Part shown: piece by piece, positions 25,653 through 32,843 of the stretch
Layout of the letters: each line of letters starts with the position of its first letter
How positions within the stretch are numbered: position 1 is the stretch's first letter
Translations under genes and position numbers: made by a program
The notes under the pieces: generated by a model
Database searches by the model: none
Told to the model about the DNA's origin: nothing
What the model saw: the letters and a program-made list of their open reading frames with translations, nothing else
From: Terrisporobacter sp.
GTDB lineage: Bacteria > Bacillota_A > Clostridia > Peptostreptococcales > Peptostreptococcaceae
Direction of reading: 5' to 3'
Length of the DNA stretch: 39,952 bases
Assembly (NCBI GenBank): GCA_029851945.1
Contig: JARKUZ010000095.1
Coordinates: 1-39,952, forward strand

Positions 25653-26264
25653 CTATCTATAATAAGCATACTTGTTTTCTATTTTTCTAAGCATTTGAGT
25701 TAGTATAGCTATTAATACTAAATATATTGCCCCAGCTTCCATTAAAGGTATTATACTTGCCTGTTGATTTTGCGCTATTTGAGCTATTCTTAAAATATCA
25801 TTTAATCCTATGGCATATACTATTGATGTATCTTTTATAAGAGTTATTATCTCATTTGACATGGCAGGTAGAACTCTTTTTATAACTTGAGGAAATATAA
25901 TTTTTCTGTACATTTCAAATTTACTAAATCCTAAAACAAAAGCGCCTTCATATTGACCTTCATCAATAGATTGAATTCCACCTCTAAATATTTCTGCAAA
26001 ATAAGCTGCATAATTTAGTGAAAATGCTACAATTACTGCTTCAAATCTATCAAATATTATTCCTAGTAACGGAAGACCAAAGAATACAAATACAAGTTGT
26101 AAAAGTAAAGGTGTTCCTCTCATAATGAGTATATAGATGTTTGCAATTTTGCTTATTAATTTACTTTTAGATATTATTAAAAATGCTACCAAAATTCCAA
26201 GTGGTATTGATATTACTAACGTTATAAAAAATACTGATAAAGTAGTACTTATTCCTTCTAACAT
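25653..26264 (-). CDS. Polar amino-acid ABC transporter permease
   Basis: A 203-residue permease of the HisMQ/GlnP type with about five helices. The N-terminus MLEGISTTLSVFFITLVISIPLG and the conserved RGTPLLLQLVFVFFG are typical. The cytoplasmic EAA-like loop that contacts the ATPase is seen at EGAFVLGFSKFEMYRKIIFPQ. A single permease gene implies a homodimer. The start has AGGAAG 9 bases upstream. It lies 77 bp after the binding-protein gene, with no promoter or terminator of note between, and 11 bp before the ATPase. Confidence 0.92.
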   Translation of the reverse strand: MLEGISTTLSVFFITLVISIPLGILVAFLIISKSKLISKIANIYILIMRGTPLLLQLVFVFFGLPLLGIIFDRFEAVIVAFSLNYAAYFAEIFRGGIQSIDEGQYEGAFVLGFSKFEMYRKIIFPQVIKRVLPAMSNEIITLIKDTSIVYAIGLNDILRIAQIAQNQQASIIPLMEAGAIYLVLIAILTQMLRKIENKYAYYR

Positions 26265-26341
26265 AGACCATCTTCCTCTCTGTATTGCATATTTAAACTT
26301 AATTTTGTATAATATTTAGTTTTTAATTTTATTTTTAAAAA

Positions 26342-27130
26342 CTAGTTATTGTCCCCAAACCATTTATTGTATATTTCATCAAACTTTTTATCTTCTTTAA
26401 TTTCTTTTATTGTGTTATTAACTTTATCTCTAAGCTCAGTATCATCTTTTCTAAAAGCTACTACATAATCTTCTTTTCCAAAGTTATCATCTAATATTTT
26501 GTATTTTTCTTCACCTTTTTGCTTTATATAGTATTTGACTAAAGTTTCATCCCCTACTAATGCATCTATTCTTCCAGCTTCTAAATCTCTAAATACTTTA
26601 TCGAATGTATCGTATAATATAGGTTGTTTACCATCTATGCTGTTTATTATTTCTGTATCTTTTTCTAAAGCTTCCATACCTGCTGAGCCTTGCTGAGTTC
26701 CAACTATTTTACCTTTCAAATCATTTTTAGTTTTTATAGGTGAATCTTTTAAAGTTACTACTAATTGAGCATTTTGCATATATGAATCTGTGTAAGCTAC
26801 TTTTTGTTTTCTTTCTTCTGTAAGTGAATATCCATTCCATATAGCATCAATATTTCCTGATTTTAATTCTGTTTCTTTCATTGACCAGTCTATACTTTGG
26901 AATTTCACACTCATACCTAATCTTTTGAATGTTTCTATTGCTAAATCAATGTCAAATCCGACTGTATCTCCATTTTCATCTAAAAATCCCATTGGGAAGT
27001 ATGTGTTATCATATCCTATAACTATTTCATTTTTATTTTCATCTACTTTTGACTTTCCACATCCTACTCCTATAACCACGACACTTAATATTAGTAATAT
27101 TGCACCTAATCTTTTTAATATTTTTTTCAT
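26342..27130 (-). CDS. Amino-acid-binding lipoprotein of the ABC transporter (predicted histidine)
   Basis: A 262-residue extracellular solute-binding lipoprotein (SBP family 3). The signal peptide ends in a lipobox IGVGC with Cys24 as the lipidated residue. The mature protein opens IVIGYDNTYFPMGFLDENGDTVGFDIDLA, the classic family 3 start, and has WSMKETELKSGNIDAIWNGYSLTEERK, where the substrate carboxylate and amine are bound. It is first of three structural genes; AGGAGGAGAAAGAG precedes ATG. A leader of more than 400 bases upstream (to the promoter at 27559-27587) encodes a His-rich peptide and a terminator. Expression should therefore rise when charged tRNA-His is scarce. The family call is firm and the substrate is inferred. 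Confidence 0.93.
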   Translation of the reverse strand: MKKILKRLGAILLILSVVVIGVGCGKSKVDENKNEIVIGYDNTYFPMGFLDENGDTVGFDIDLAIETFKRLGMSVKFQSIDWSMKETELKSGNIDAIWNGYSLTEERKQKVAYTDSYMQNAQLVVTLKDSPIKTKNDLKGKIVGTQQGSAGMEALEKDTEIINSIDGKQPILYDTFDKVFRDLEAGRIDALVGDETLVKYYIKQKGEEKYKILDDNFGKEDYVVAFRKDDTELRDKVNNTIKEIKEDKKFDEIYNKWFGDNN

Positions 27131-27170
27131 CTCTTTCTCCTCCTATTTTTTAATTTTAAATAATAAAAAA

Positions 27171-27240
27171 TTCGCTTTGCTTAAGCCACTGTGTGGGCGC
27201 TCCACTTCATGTCGCCAACGGCTTTGCCCGTTGCTCAAAC
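27171..27240 (-). ncRNA. GC-rich, cloverleaf-like structured element in the transporter leader
   Basis: About 70 bases of clearly higher GC than their surroundings. On the minus strand a possible closing stem UUUGAGC/GCUUAAG (27239-27233 with 27186-27180) encloses three hairpins: CAACGG/CCGTTG (27233-27228 with 27221-27216), GGCG/CGCC (27216-27213 with 27199-27196) and CCAC/GTGG (27196-27193 with 27189-27186). It ends next to a U-run. It could be a structured part of the leader RNA or a small dispersed palindromic element; no family is recognised. Confidence 0.4.
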
Positions 27241-27249
27241 TTATCAGTT

Positions 27250-27290
27250 GGGATTATAAATTATCCACAATTCAGATAATTTATAATCCC
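27250..27290 (-). promoter_or_regulatory. Perfect 16-bp hairpin in the transporter leader
   Basis: Arms 27250-27265 and 27275-27290 pair perfectly. The 5' arm in the RNA (AAGGGATTATAAATTAT, 27292-27276) repeats, with one change, the end of the leader-peptide frame (AAGGGATTGTAAATTAT, 27436-27420). The 3' arm could therefore pair with either copy. Confidence 0.6.
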
Positions 27291-27296
27291 TTAAAA

Positions 27297-27334
27297 TCTA
27301 AAAAAACCACATAGGCTTAATACCTATGTGGTTT
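27297..27334 (-). terminator. Attenuator terminator of the predicted histidine transporter operon
   Basis: Perfect 12-bp stem (AAACCACATAGG with its complement; arms 27304-27315 and 27323-27334) with a 7-base loop and T7 on the minus strand. It lies about 170 bases before the structural genes, so it is an attenuator and not an operon end. Confidence 0.9.
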
Positions 27335-27359
27335 ATATTTTTCTATTTATATATTCCAC

Positions 27360-27408
27360 CATAGATACAAGCCGTTTTTTGATAACACGAAAAGGGCTTG
27401 TATCTATG
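27360..27408 (-). promoter_or_regulatory. Attenuator hairpin (pro-terminator stem) downstream of the His leader peptide
   Basis: Perfect 14-bp stem CATAGATACAAGCC with its complement (27408-27395 with 27373-27360). Its 5' arm can alternatively pair with the leader-peptide end (27436-27426), giving 10 bp with one mismatch. Its 3' side CUAUGGUGG (27364-27356) can pair with the terminator 5' arm CCACAUAG. Together these give a mutually exclusive four-segment switch. Confidence 0.7.
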
Positions 27409-27424
27409 AATTAAATTTCATAAT

Positions 27425-27499
27425 TTACAATCCCTTGGTTCTATGATGGTGATGATGAAGTTGTATATTTAATTTTATTGTTATTTGTGAATTTTTCAT
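27425..27499 (-). CDS. Histidine-rich leader peptide (24 residues, five consecutive His)
   Basis: A short frame beginning ATG AAA AAT and ending GGA TTG TAA. Residues 15-19 are His-His-His-His-His (codons CAT CAT CAC CAT CAT), then RTKGL and stop. AAAGGAG lies about 10 bases upstream, and a consensus promoter lies 60 bases upstream. The run is placed just before an alternative RNA fold and a terminator, as in the his-operon leaders of enterobacteria. Its function is to sense charged tRNA-His. A stalled ribosome leaves 27436-27426 free to pair with 27402-27392. That frees the segment that blocks the terminator. Histidine leader peptides are uncommon in low-GC Gram-positives, which usually use T-boxes. 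Confidence 0.88.
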   Translation of the reverse strand: MKNSQITIKLNIQLHHHHHRTKGL

Positions 27500-27558
27500 A
27501 GCACCATTTCTCCTTTACCTAGAATTTTTTAATTTAATATTTTTATTATTTGATATTA

Positions 27559-27587
27559 ATCATAGTCTTAATTTTCATAATTGTCAA
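27559..27587 (-). promoter_or_regulatory. Consensus promoter of the His leader/transporter operon
   Basis: Minus strand -35 TTGACA (27587-27582), 17-base spacer, -10 TATGAT (27564-27559). The start is near 27552, about 50 bases before the leader peptide. Strong constitutive transcription fits control by attenuation. Confidence 0.85.
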
Positions 27588-27663
27588 ATACTTTTTCTAA
27601 TTTTTTTATTTTTTGTTATGTTTATCATTGGATAACTTTCATTTTATTAGGTATTTTATTGAA

Positions 27664-28545
27664 TTATACATTAGTCAAACTCAAAGTATATTCTTTAAAT
27701 TCTTTTTTTATTTTTGAAGTATATAGCGCCTTATTCCATCCCATATAAATACTCTTATATCCTATGTTGTCTTTGATCTTAATCACAGAAATCTTATTAG
27801 TATTCATTATTGGTGTGTTTAGAACTATGGCAATACCTGCTCCAGATGCAACTAATCCAGAAAGAATACCTCCCTCACTAGGTTCAGCAAGTATTTTAGG
27901 AGTATAATCTATAAACTCAGAGTATGATATTTTTTCACCACAAGATTTATCTTTATATACTATAAAATATTCATCTTTTAGTTCACTTAAATTAACTTCT
28001 TCTCTATTTGCCAAATGATGATTCTTAGGAACTATTAAAACATATTCTTCCTTTTTTACAAGTTTAAAGTCTACTTCTGGATATTTTTCTATTTCCTCTA
28101 TATTATCAAAAAAACCAAAATCCACTCTACTATGTTGTAAATCTTTTAGAATTTCTTCTGTAGATTGGTTATTAATATTAAATTTAACTTGTAATTTATT
28201 ATTAATAAAATTACTAATTAAAAAAGGTATAAAAGTTGAACCAATACAATGATTAGATGATATTGAAATAACTCTATCATTACTTTTTTTCATATCTTTA
28301 AGCTTCTCTTTCCCTCTTTCAATTTCATTTAGCGCTGAGTCAACATACTTAAAAAACTCCTCACCAAATTTAGTTATTTTTATATTTCTACCTTCTCTTT
28401 CAAAAAGTAAAACATCTAATTCTTCTTCTAATTTTGATATGGCTTTACTCAGTGCTGGCTGGGTTACAGATAATATATTAGAAGCTGTTGTAAAATTTCT
28501 AGTTTCAGCTATAATTTTAAAATATTCTAACTGTTGTAAATTCAT
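27664..28545 (-). CDS. LysR-family transcriptional regulator
   Basis: A 293-residue LysR-type regulator. The N-terminal winged helix (MNLQQLEYFKIIAETRNFTTASNILSVTQPALSKAISKLEEEL) is canonical. The linker helix runs to about residue 90, and the effector domain fills 90-290 in two alpha/beta lobes (ISISSNHCIGSTFIPFLI; LVASGAGIAIVLNTP). It is divergent from two nitroreductase genes with 207 bp between, and a palindrome with the LysR T-N11-A pattern lies in that gap. It probably controls the nitroreductases and itself. The effector is unknown; a quinone, nitro compound or other electrophile is a fair guess only. Confidence 0.9.
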   Translation of the reverse strand: MNLQQLEYFKIIAETRNFTTASNILSVTQPALSKAISKLEEELDVLLFEREGRNIKITKFGEEFFKYVDSALNEIERGKEKLKDMKKSNDRVISISSNHCIGSTFIPFLISNFINNKLQVKFNINNQSTEEILKDLQHSRVDFGFFDNIEEIEKYPEVDFKLVKKEEYVLIVPKNHHLANREEVNLSELKDEYFIVYKDKSCGEKISYSEFIDYTPKILAEPSEGGILSGLVASGAGIAIVLNTPIMNTNKISVIKIKDNIGYKSIYMGWNKALYTSKIKKEFKEYTLSLTNV

Positions 28546-28593
28546 TTTATCTCCTACTTTACAATTTTTTTATGTTAAAATCAAATTATAATA

Positions 28594-28610
28594 TATAACT
28601 TTTAGTTATA
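28594..28610. promoter_or_regulatory. LysR-type operator candidate
   Basis: Perfect palindrome TATAACT-TTT-AGTTATA between the divergent LysR and nitroreductase genes, 49 bp from the LysR start. It includes T-N11-A (28596 and 28608), the typical LysR box. Confidence 0.55.
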
Positions 28611-28752
28611 CTTTTATGATTTAATTACATTAGACATATGTTTATATTCAATGATATAATCTCATTATTCCAAGAAAGCATATTATTTAGTCAATAAAGA
28701 ATTATAAGTTTTATGCATATAAATGTCAAATAAATCAATGGAGGTATTTATT

Positions 28753-29571
28753 TTGAACACCATATTTAATAAGCCAATAAAAGAGTTAGTAGAAATTAGA
28801 CATTCAGTAAGAAACTATGATAACATACCTATATCTAAAGAAATAATAAATAAAATAGAGAACTATATTGATGATATAGAAAATCCCTTTAATAAAAAAA
28901 TAAGGATTAAACTTATAAAAAAAGATGACTCCAATAAAGATCTAAAACTTGGAACTTATGGAGTTATAAAAGGAGCAAATTACTTTTTAGTAGCGGCCTG
29001 TAAAAATGACGATCTATCTTTACTATCCCTAGGATATACATTAGAAAAAGTTATTTTATACTGTACATCTTTAGGATTAGGAACTGTATGGTTAGGCGGT
29101 ACATTTAATAAAGGAGAGTTCGCAAAAGCAATTAACCTGAGAGAAAATGAAGTATTACCAATAGTTTCACCTGTAGGATATGAAGGTGGTAAAAAATCTT
29201 TTATAGCAACTTTAATGGGTGATAATAGTAGCAAACGTAAACCTTATTCAGAATTATTTTTCAATAAAGATTTTAATACTCACCTTGAACCTGGCTCTTC
29301 TGGGGAATATTTTGAACCACTTGAAATGCTAAGGCTAGCTCCATCAGCAGTTAACAAACAACCTTGGAGAGTATTAAAAAAAGATAATAATATACATTTT
29401 TATCTTACTAGCACTAAAGGTCTAACTAAAATTGATATAGGAATCGGTCTTTGCCATTTCCACTTATCAGCTATTGAAAATAATATAAGTGGTGAATTTG
29501 TATCACTTGATTTTATGGAAAATATAAAAGAAAATAATTTTACTTATGTCATATCTTGGATTAAAAACTAA
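28753..29571 (+). CDS. Putative TM1586-type nitroreductase
   Basis: A 272-residue flavoprotein of the 'putative TM nitroreductase' group (double-domain nitroreductase fold in one chain). RHSVRNYDNIPI near the N-terminus is the FMN-phosphate-binding start. YTLEKVILYCTSLGLGTVWLGGTFNKGEF (about 95-125) and EMLRLAPSAVNKQPWRV (about 194-210) complete the fold. The start is taken as TTG 28753 because GGAGG lies 8 bases before it. The in-frame ATG at 28723 has no ribosome site and would add ten residues unlike the family. It likely forms an operon with the next gene (19-bp gap). The substrate is unknown. Confidence 0.85.
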   Translation: MNTIFNKPIKELVEIRHSVRNYDNIPISKEIINKIENYIDDIENPFNKKIRIKLIKKDDSNKDLKLGTYGVIKGANYFLVAACKNDDLSLLSLGYTLEKVILYCTSLGLGTVWLGGTFNKGEFAKAINLRENEVLPIVSPVGYEGGKKSFIATLMGDNSSKRKPYSELFFNKDFNTHLEPGSSGEYFEPLEMLRLAPSAVNKQPWRVLKKDNNIHFYLTSTKGLTKIDIGIGLCHFHLSAIENNISGEFVSLDFMENIKENNFTYVISWIKN

Positions 29572-29590
29572 TATTAAGGAGTGTATGTAA

Positions 29591-30412
29591 ATGTTTAAAA
29601 TAAATAAAAATAAATGTATTGCTTGTAAGCAATGTATTAAAGACTGTCCTGCCAGTGTCATTTCTTTAAAAGAAGGAAAAGCAGATATTAATAATGATGG
29701 TTGTATAAAATGTAGCCACTGTATTGCAATATGTCCAGTAGAAGCAGTTTCAACAGATGATTATAATATGGATGAAGTAATCCCTTATAATAAAGATACC
29801 TTTTCTGTAGAAGCTGACAATCTTTTAAATTTTATAAAATTTAGAAGAAGTGTTAGAAGATTTAAAAACAAAGAAGTAGAAAAAGAAAAAATAGCAAAAA
29901 TAATTGATGCTGGAAGATTTACTCAAACTTCTACTAATAGCCAAGATGTATCTTATGTAGTAGTTAGTGAAAAACTAGGTGAATTAAGAGATTTAGCTTA
30001 TGAAAGCTTAAAGGAAAAAGGAGAAGCAATACTTGCCAACTTGACACCTGAAACAGAATATTTAAAAAGATATGCTAATATGTGGGTATCTGGCTACAAC
30101 AAATATAAAGAAGATCCAGCAAATAATGATAGATTATTCTTTAATGCTCCACTTGCCATATTCGTCATTTCACCAACACCAATAAATGGTGGATTAGCTT
30201 CTTCAAATATGGAGCTTATGGTTGATGCTTTAGGGCTTGGGACATTCTTTAGTGGATTTTTATTACGAGCTGCTCAAGGTAATAAAGAAATATTAGATTT
30301 AATTGGATTAGAAGATAGTAAGCAAATAATATCTTGCTTAGTAGTTGGCTATCCTGATGTTAAATACCAAAGAACTGTTCCTAGAAAAGATGCTAATATT
30401 ACTTGGATATAA
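29591..30412 (+). CDS. Ferredoxin-nitroreductase fusion protein
   Basis: A 273-residue protein with an N-terminal 2[4Fe-4S] ferredoxin domain (residues about 1-60, with CIACKQCIKDCP and CIKCSHCIAICP) joined to an FMN nitroreductase domain (about 78-270; FRRSVRRFKNKEVEKEKI, TQTSTNSQDVSYVVVS, MELMVDALGLGTFFSGFL). Such fusions let a reduced ferredoxin pool, not NAD(P)H, drive reduction of nitro groups, enones or flavins in anaerobes. The GGAG site is 10 bases before ATG. It lies 19 bp after the other nitroreductase and probably shares its LysR control. Confidence 0.92.
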   Translation: MFKINKNKCIACKQCIKDCPASVISLKEGKADINNDGCIKCSHCIAICPVEAVSTDDYNMDEVIPYNKDTFSVEADNLLNFIKFRRSVRRFKNKEVEKEKIAKIIDAGRFTQTSTNSQDVSYVVVSEKLGELRDLAYESLKEKGEAILANLTPETEYLKRYANMWVSGYNKYKEDPANNDRLFFNAPLAIFVISPTPINGGLASSNMELMVDALGLGTFFSGFLLRAAQGNKEILDLIGLEDSKQIISCLVVGYPDVKYQRTVPRKDANITWI

Positions 30413-30440
30413 GTATTTGTATATTTCCTATGCTTACTAA

Positions 30441-30472
30441 TAAAGGATGTGTCACTTTTGACATATCCTTTA
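30441..30472. terminator. Terminator between the nitroreductase and surE genes
   Basis: 14-bp stem TAAAGGATGTGTCA/TGACATATCCTTTA with one G-U pair and a 4-base loop. It has a T-run on both sides and so serves both convergent genes. Confidence 0.8.
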
Positions 30473-30495
30473 TTATTTAGATCTTAATATATTTT

Positions 30496-31254
30496 TTACA
30501 TAATTTCTATATTTTTTAATATATTAAATTTGTCTAAATTAGTCATTTCAATGTTAACAGGTGTTATAGAGATATAACCTTCATTTACACAAACTATATC
30601 ACTATCTTTGTCTTGCTCTAACTCTTTGATATTGCCACCTATCCAATAATATTTTTGACCAAAGGGACTTACTCTTTCTTCCATTACATTATCATACTTT
30701 CGCTCACCTAATGTAGTTATTCTACTTCCTTTTGCTTCTGTATTAGGAATATTTACATTTAATATACAGTCATTTAATAAATCTAGATTATCTTTTATAT
30801 TATTAATAATAGTTGTTACATGCTTAGCAGCTTCACTATAAACTTCTCTTTTTATGTTAAAATCATTATATGATACCGCAATTGATGGTTTATTTAAAAT
30901 AAATCCTTCTATGGCTGCTGATACTGTTCCAGAGTATATTACATCTGTACCTAAGTTTGGTCCATTATTTATTCCACTAAGTACTAAATCTATATTTATA
31001 TCTTTAAATATACCTTCTATTCCAACTTTAACACAATCTGCTGGTGTCCCCGAGATAGAATATGCTTTTATATTTTCACATATATATGCTTCCTTTACCA
31101 TTATAGGGTTATGTATTGTTATTGAATGTCCTGTAGCACTTCTTTGAGTATCTGGTGCTACTACATATACATTTGCAATAGTTGAGATTTCTTTTGCTAG
31201 CTCTATAATCCCATCTGCTGATATTCCATCATCGTTAGTTATTAGTATGTTCAT
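30496..31254 (-). CDS. surE: 5'/3'-nucleotidase SurE
   Basis: A 252-residue metal-dependent nucleoside monophosphate phosphatase. The metal-site NDDG is at residues 7-10 (MNILITNDDGISADG). APDTQRSATGHSIT, SGTPADCVKVG and SGINNGPNLGTDVIYSGTVSAAIEG complete the SurE signature, supplying Asn and Ser ligands. Length is normal. AAGGAGG precedes ATG 31254. It dephosphorylates 5' and 3' nucleotides and short polyphosphates as a housekeeping or stress enzyme. It lies 121 bp downstream of pgsA on the same strand and is probably co-transcribed. Confidence 0.96.
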   Translation of the reverse strand: MNILITNDDGISADGIIELAKEISTIANVYVVAPDTQRSATGHSITIHNPIMVKEAYICENIKAYSISGTPADCVKVGIEGIFKDINIDLVLSGINNGPNLGTDVIYSGTVSAAIEGFILNKPSIAVSYNDFNIKREVYSEAAKHVTTIINNIKDNLDLLNDCILNVNIPNTEAKGSRITTLGERKYDNVMEERVSPFGQKYYWIGGNIKELEQDKDSDIVCVNEGYISITPVNIEMTNLDKFNILKNIEIM

Positions 31255-31375
31255 GCAAATACCTCCTTTATTATTATATATTTATTTTGCCATAACAATT
31301 ATTTCTTATCAATTTATTTATAATATAAAAAAAGCATATGTATGTAAGATTATAGTTATTAACTTTTCATTATTT

Positions 31376-31939
31376 TTATTTATATGTAGATTTATACATT
31401 TTATAAAAAACAGGTATATAAAGTATGAATGACATAAGCATAACAGCTCCACATATCATTATTAATAAATTAGAAGTAGTTATTTTTAATTTTGGTATGA
31501 ATATTAAAATAAACATCACCATATATAAAACTGCTGTACAAACTTTACCAAACCACATAGCTCCATCTAGTTTTTTTCCTTTTTTAAGCATTATAATTCC
31601 CATAATTGCCATAAATCCTTCTTTTATAATAAACAAGACTACTATATATTTCATAAGTCCATATCTATTAGCAAGACATATTACTAAAGCTGCTTGTGTT
31701 AATTTATCTGCCAAAGGATCTATAAATTTGCCAAGCTCTGTTATCATATTATATTTTCTTGCAATATATCCGTCCAATAAATCCGTTATTCCTGATATAC
31801 ATACAATAAAACCTGCCATGCAATAGTCTTTTGTACTAGTTGCATTGTAGTATATACATAGAAAAATCGGTATTAATATTATACGAAAATATCCCATCAT
31901 ATTAGGTATTGATAAAACTTCTTTTTTTAAATTTTTCAT
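31376..31939 (-). CDS. pgsA: CDP-diacylglycerol--glycerol-3-phosphate 3-phosphatidyltransferase
   Basis: A 187-residue membrane enzyme of the CDP-alcohol phosphatidyltransferase family that makes phosphatidylglycerol phosphate. The full catalytic signature D-x2-D-G-x2-A-R-x8-G-x3-D-x3-D is present at DLLDGYIARK...ELGKFIDPLAD (about residues 52-77). The N-terminus NIPNMMG/FRIILIPIFL is that of PgsA, with about five helices. A paralogue role such as phosphatidylserine or cardiolipin synthesis is possible, as clostridia often carry two. Together with the nearby glycolipid operon it adds to the membrane-lipid theme of the window. Confidence 0.82.
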   Translation of the reverse strand: MKNLKKEVLSIPNMMGYFRIILIPIFLCIYYNATSTKDYCMAGFIVCISGITDLLDGYIARKYNMITELGKFIDPLADKLTQAALVICLANRYGLMKYIVVLFIIKEGFMAIMGIIMLKKGKKLDGAMWFGKVCTAVLYMVMFILIFIPKLKITTSNLLIMICGAVMLMSFILYIPVFYKMYKSTYK

Positions 31940-32225
31940 AATTACTCCTTTATAATTTTTATATTCTTTATAAATAACCCCTATAAATTATATTCACTTT
32001 AAATATTAGATATAAATAGGAATTCATATGTGGTATTACATTTAATTTAATTTTATCATTATTATTTATATAAATGGTTAAAAATTAAAGTAAAATGTAT
32101 ATATTGTATATTAACTATATGGAGGTGGAATAATAAGTTTAAAAATAAAAAAATTGATATTAAGATTGTTTTATAGTCATTTAAAATATATTTTAATATC
32201 ATATTTAAATATAAGGAGAATACAT

Positions 32226-32525
32226 ATGATTTTAGATGATGAAAAATATATAAAAGTTAGAGAAGCTCAAGCACAAGGAGCAAGAACAGTTAAAGACGTT
32301 AAATACATGACAGATATAGATATCGAGGATGATGACGAATATAGAGAGATAGATAGGGTACTACAAAATGTTTGTAAATGTCAAAATGTATCAGTAAATG
32401 AGGTAGTATCAGCAGTTAAAAATGGAGCAGATTCTGTAGAAAAAGTTATGGAAGAAACTAAAGCAGGCACAGGATGTGCTAGATGTATTAGAATTATAGA
32501 AAATATTATAGAAAACAAAAGATAA
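32226..32525 (+). CDS. BFD-like [2Fe-2S]-binding protein
   Basis: A 99-residue small protein whose C-terminal half is a bacterioferritin-associated-ferredoxin-like [2Fe-2S] domain. The ligands are CKC (VCKCQNVS, about residues 54-56) and CARC (TGCARCIR, about 85-88). The first 40 residues are acidic and contain a repeat-like REAQAQGARTVKDVKYMTDIDIEDDDEY. The start is ATG 32226, which has AAGGAG 9 bases upstream. An ATG at 32154 opens the same frame but lacks a site and adds residues unlike the family. It stands alone with its own terminator. Its role is likely electron transfer or iron-sulfur supply; the partner is unknown. Confidence 0.82.
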   Translation: MILDDEKYIKVREAQAQGARTVKDVKYMTDIDIEDDDEYREIDRVLQNVCKCQNVSVNEVVSAVKNGADSVEKVMEETKAGTGCARCIRIIENIIENKR

Positions 32526-32600
32526 TTAACCTAGTGTGCTAGTTAAAATTAAATTCCAAATAAAGTAAATAATTTTCAACAAAAAATAATTCTATGTCAT

Positions 32601-32642
32601 AGATTAGTATTTGTAAATTTCATTCAAATACTAATCTTTTAT
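32601..32642 (+). terminator. Terminator after the BFD-like gene
   Basis: Perfect 13-bp stem AGATTAGTATTTG with its complement (32625-32637), followed by TTTTATTT. The rest of 32643-32843 is AT-rich and shows nothing else. Confidence 0.8.
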
Positions 32643-32843
32643 TTATGTTATAGAATAATAATTTCCCATCAATTTATTCACTAAAAATGAAATATTATTA
32701 GATAAAATCTTTTCTTAAATAATTTCTCATACTAATCTTGCTAATTATAAATTATATTTTTGTAAATTTTTTAATTTTTCATTGTAACTTATGTATTTTC
32801 AAATTATAATTTTATTATTGTAAAAAAAAGAAAGGTGATTTAC

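Noticed and set aside
27350..27370. T-box-like GGTGG in the transporter leader
   Set aside because: The T-box antiterminator core (AGGGTGGNACCGCG) is not present, and no specifier stem was seen. The His leader peptide explains the region better.
28723..28752. ATG start ten codons upstream for the first nitroreductase
   Set aside because: GGAGG is placed for TTG 28753, and the upstream ATG has no site.
32154..32225. N-terminal extension of the BFD-like protein
   Set aside because: No ribosome site precedes 32154, while AAGGAG correctly precedes ATG 32226. The extra residues are unlike the family.
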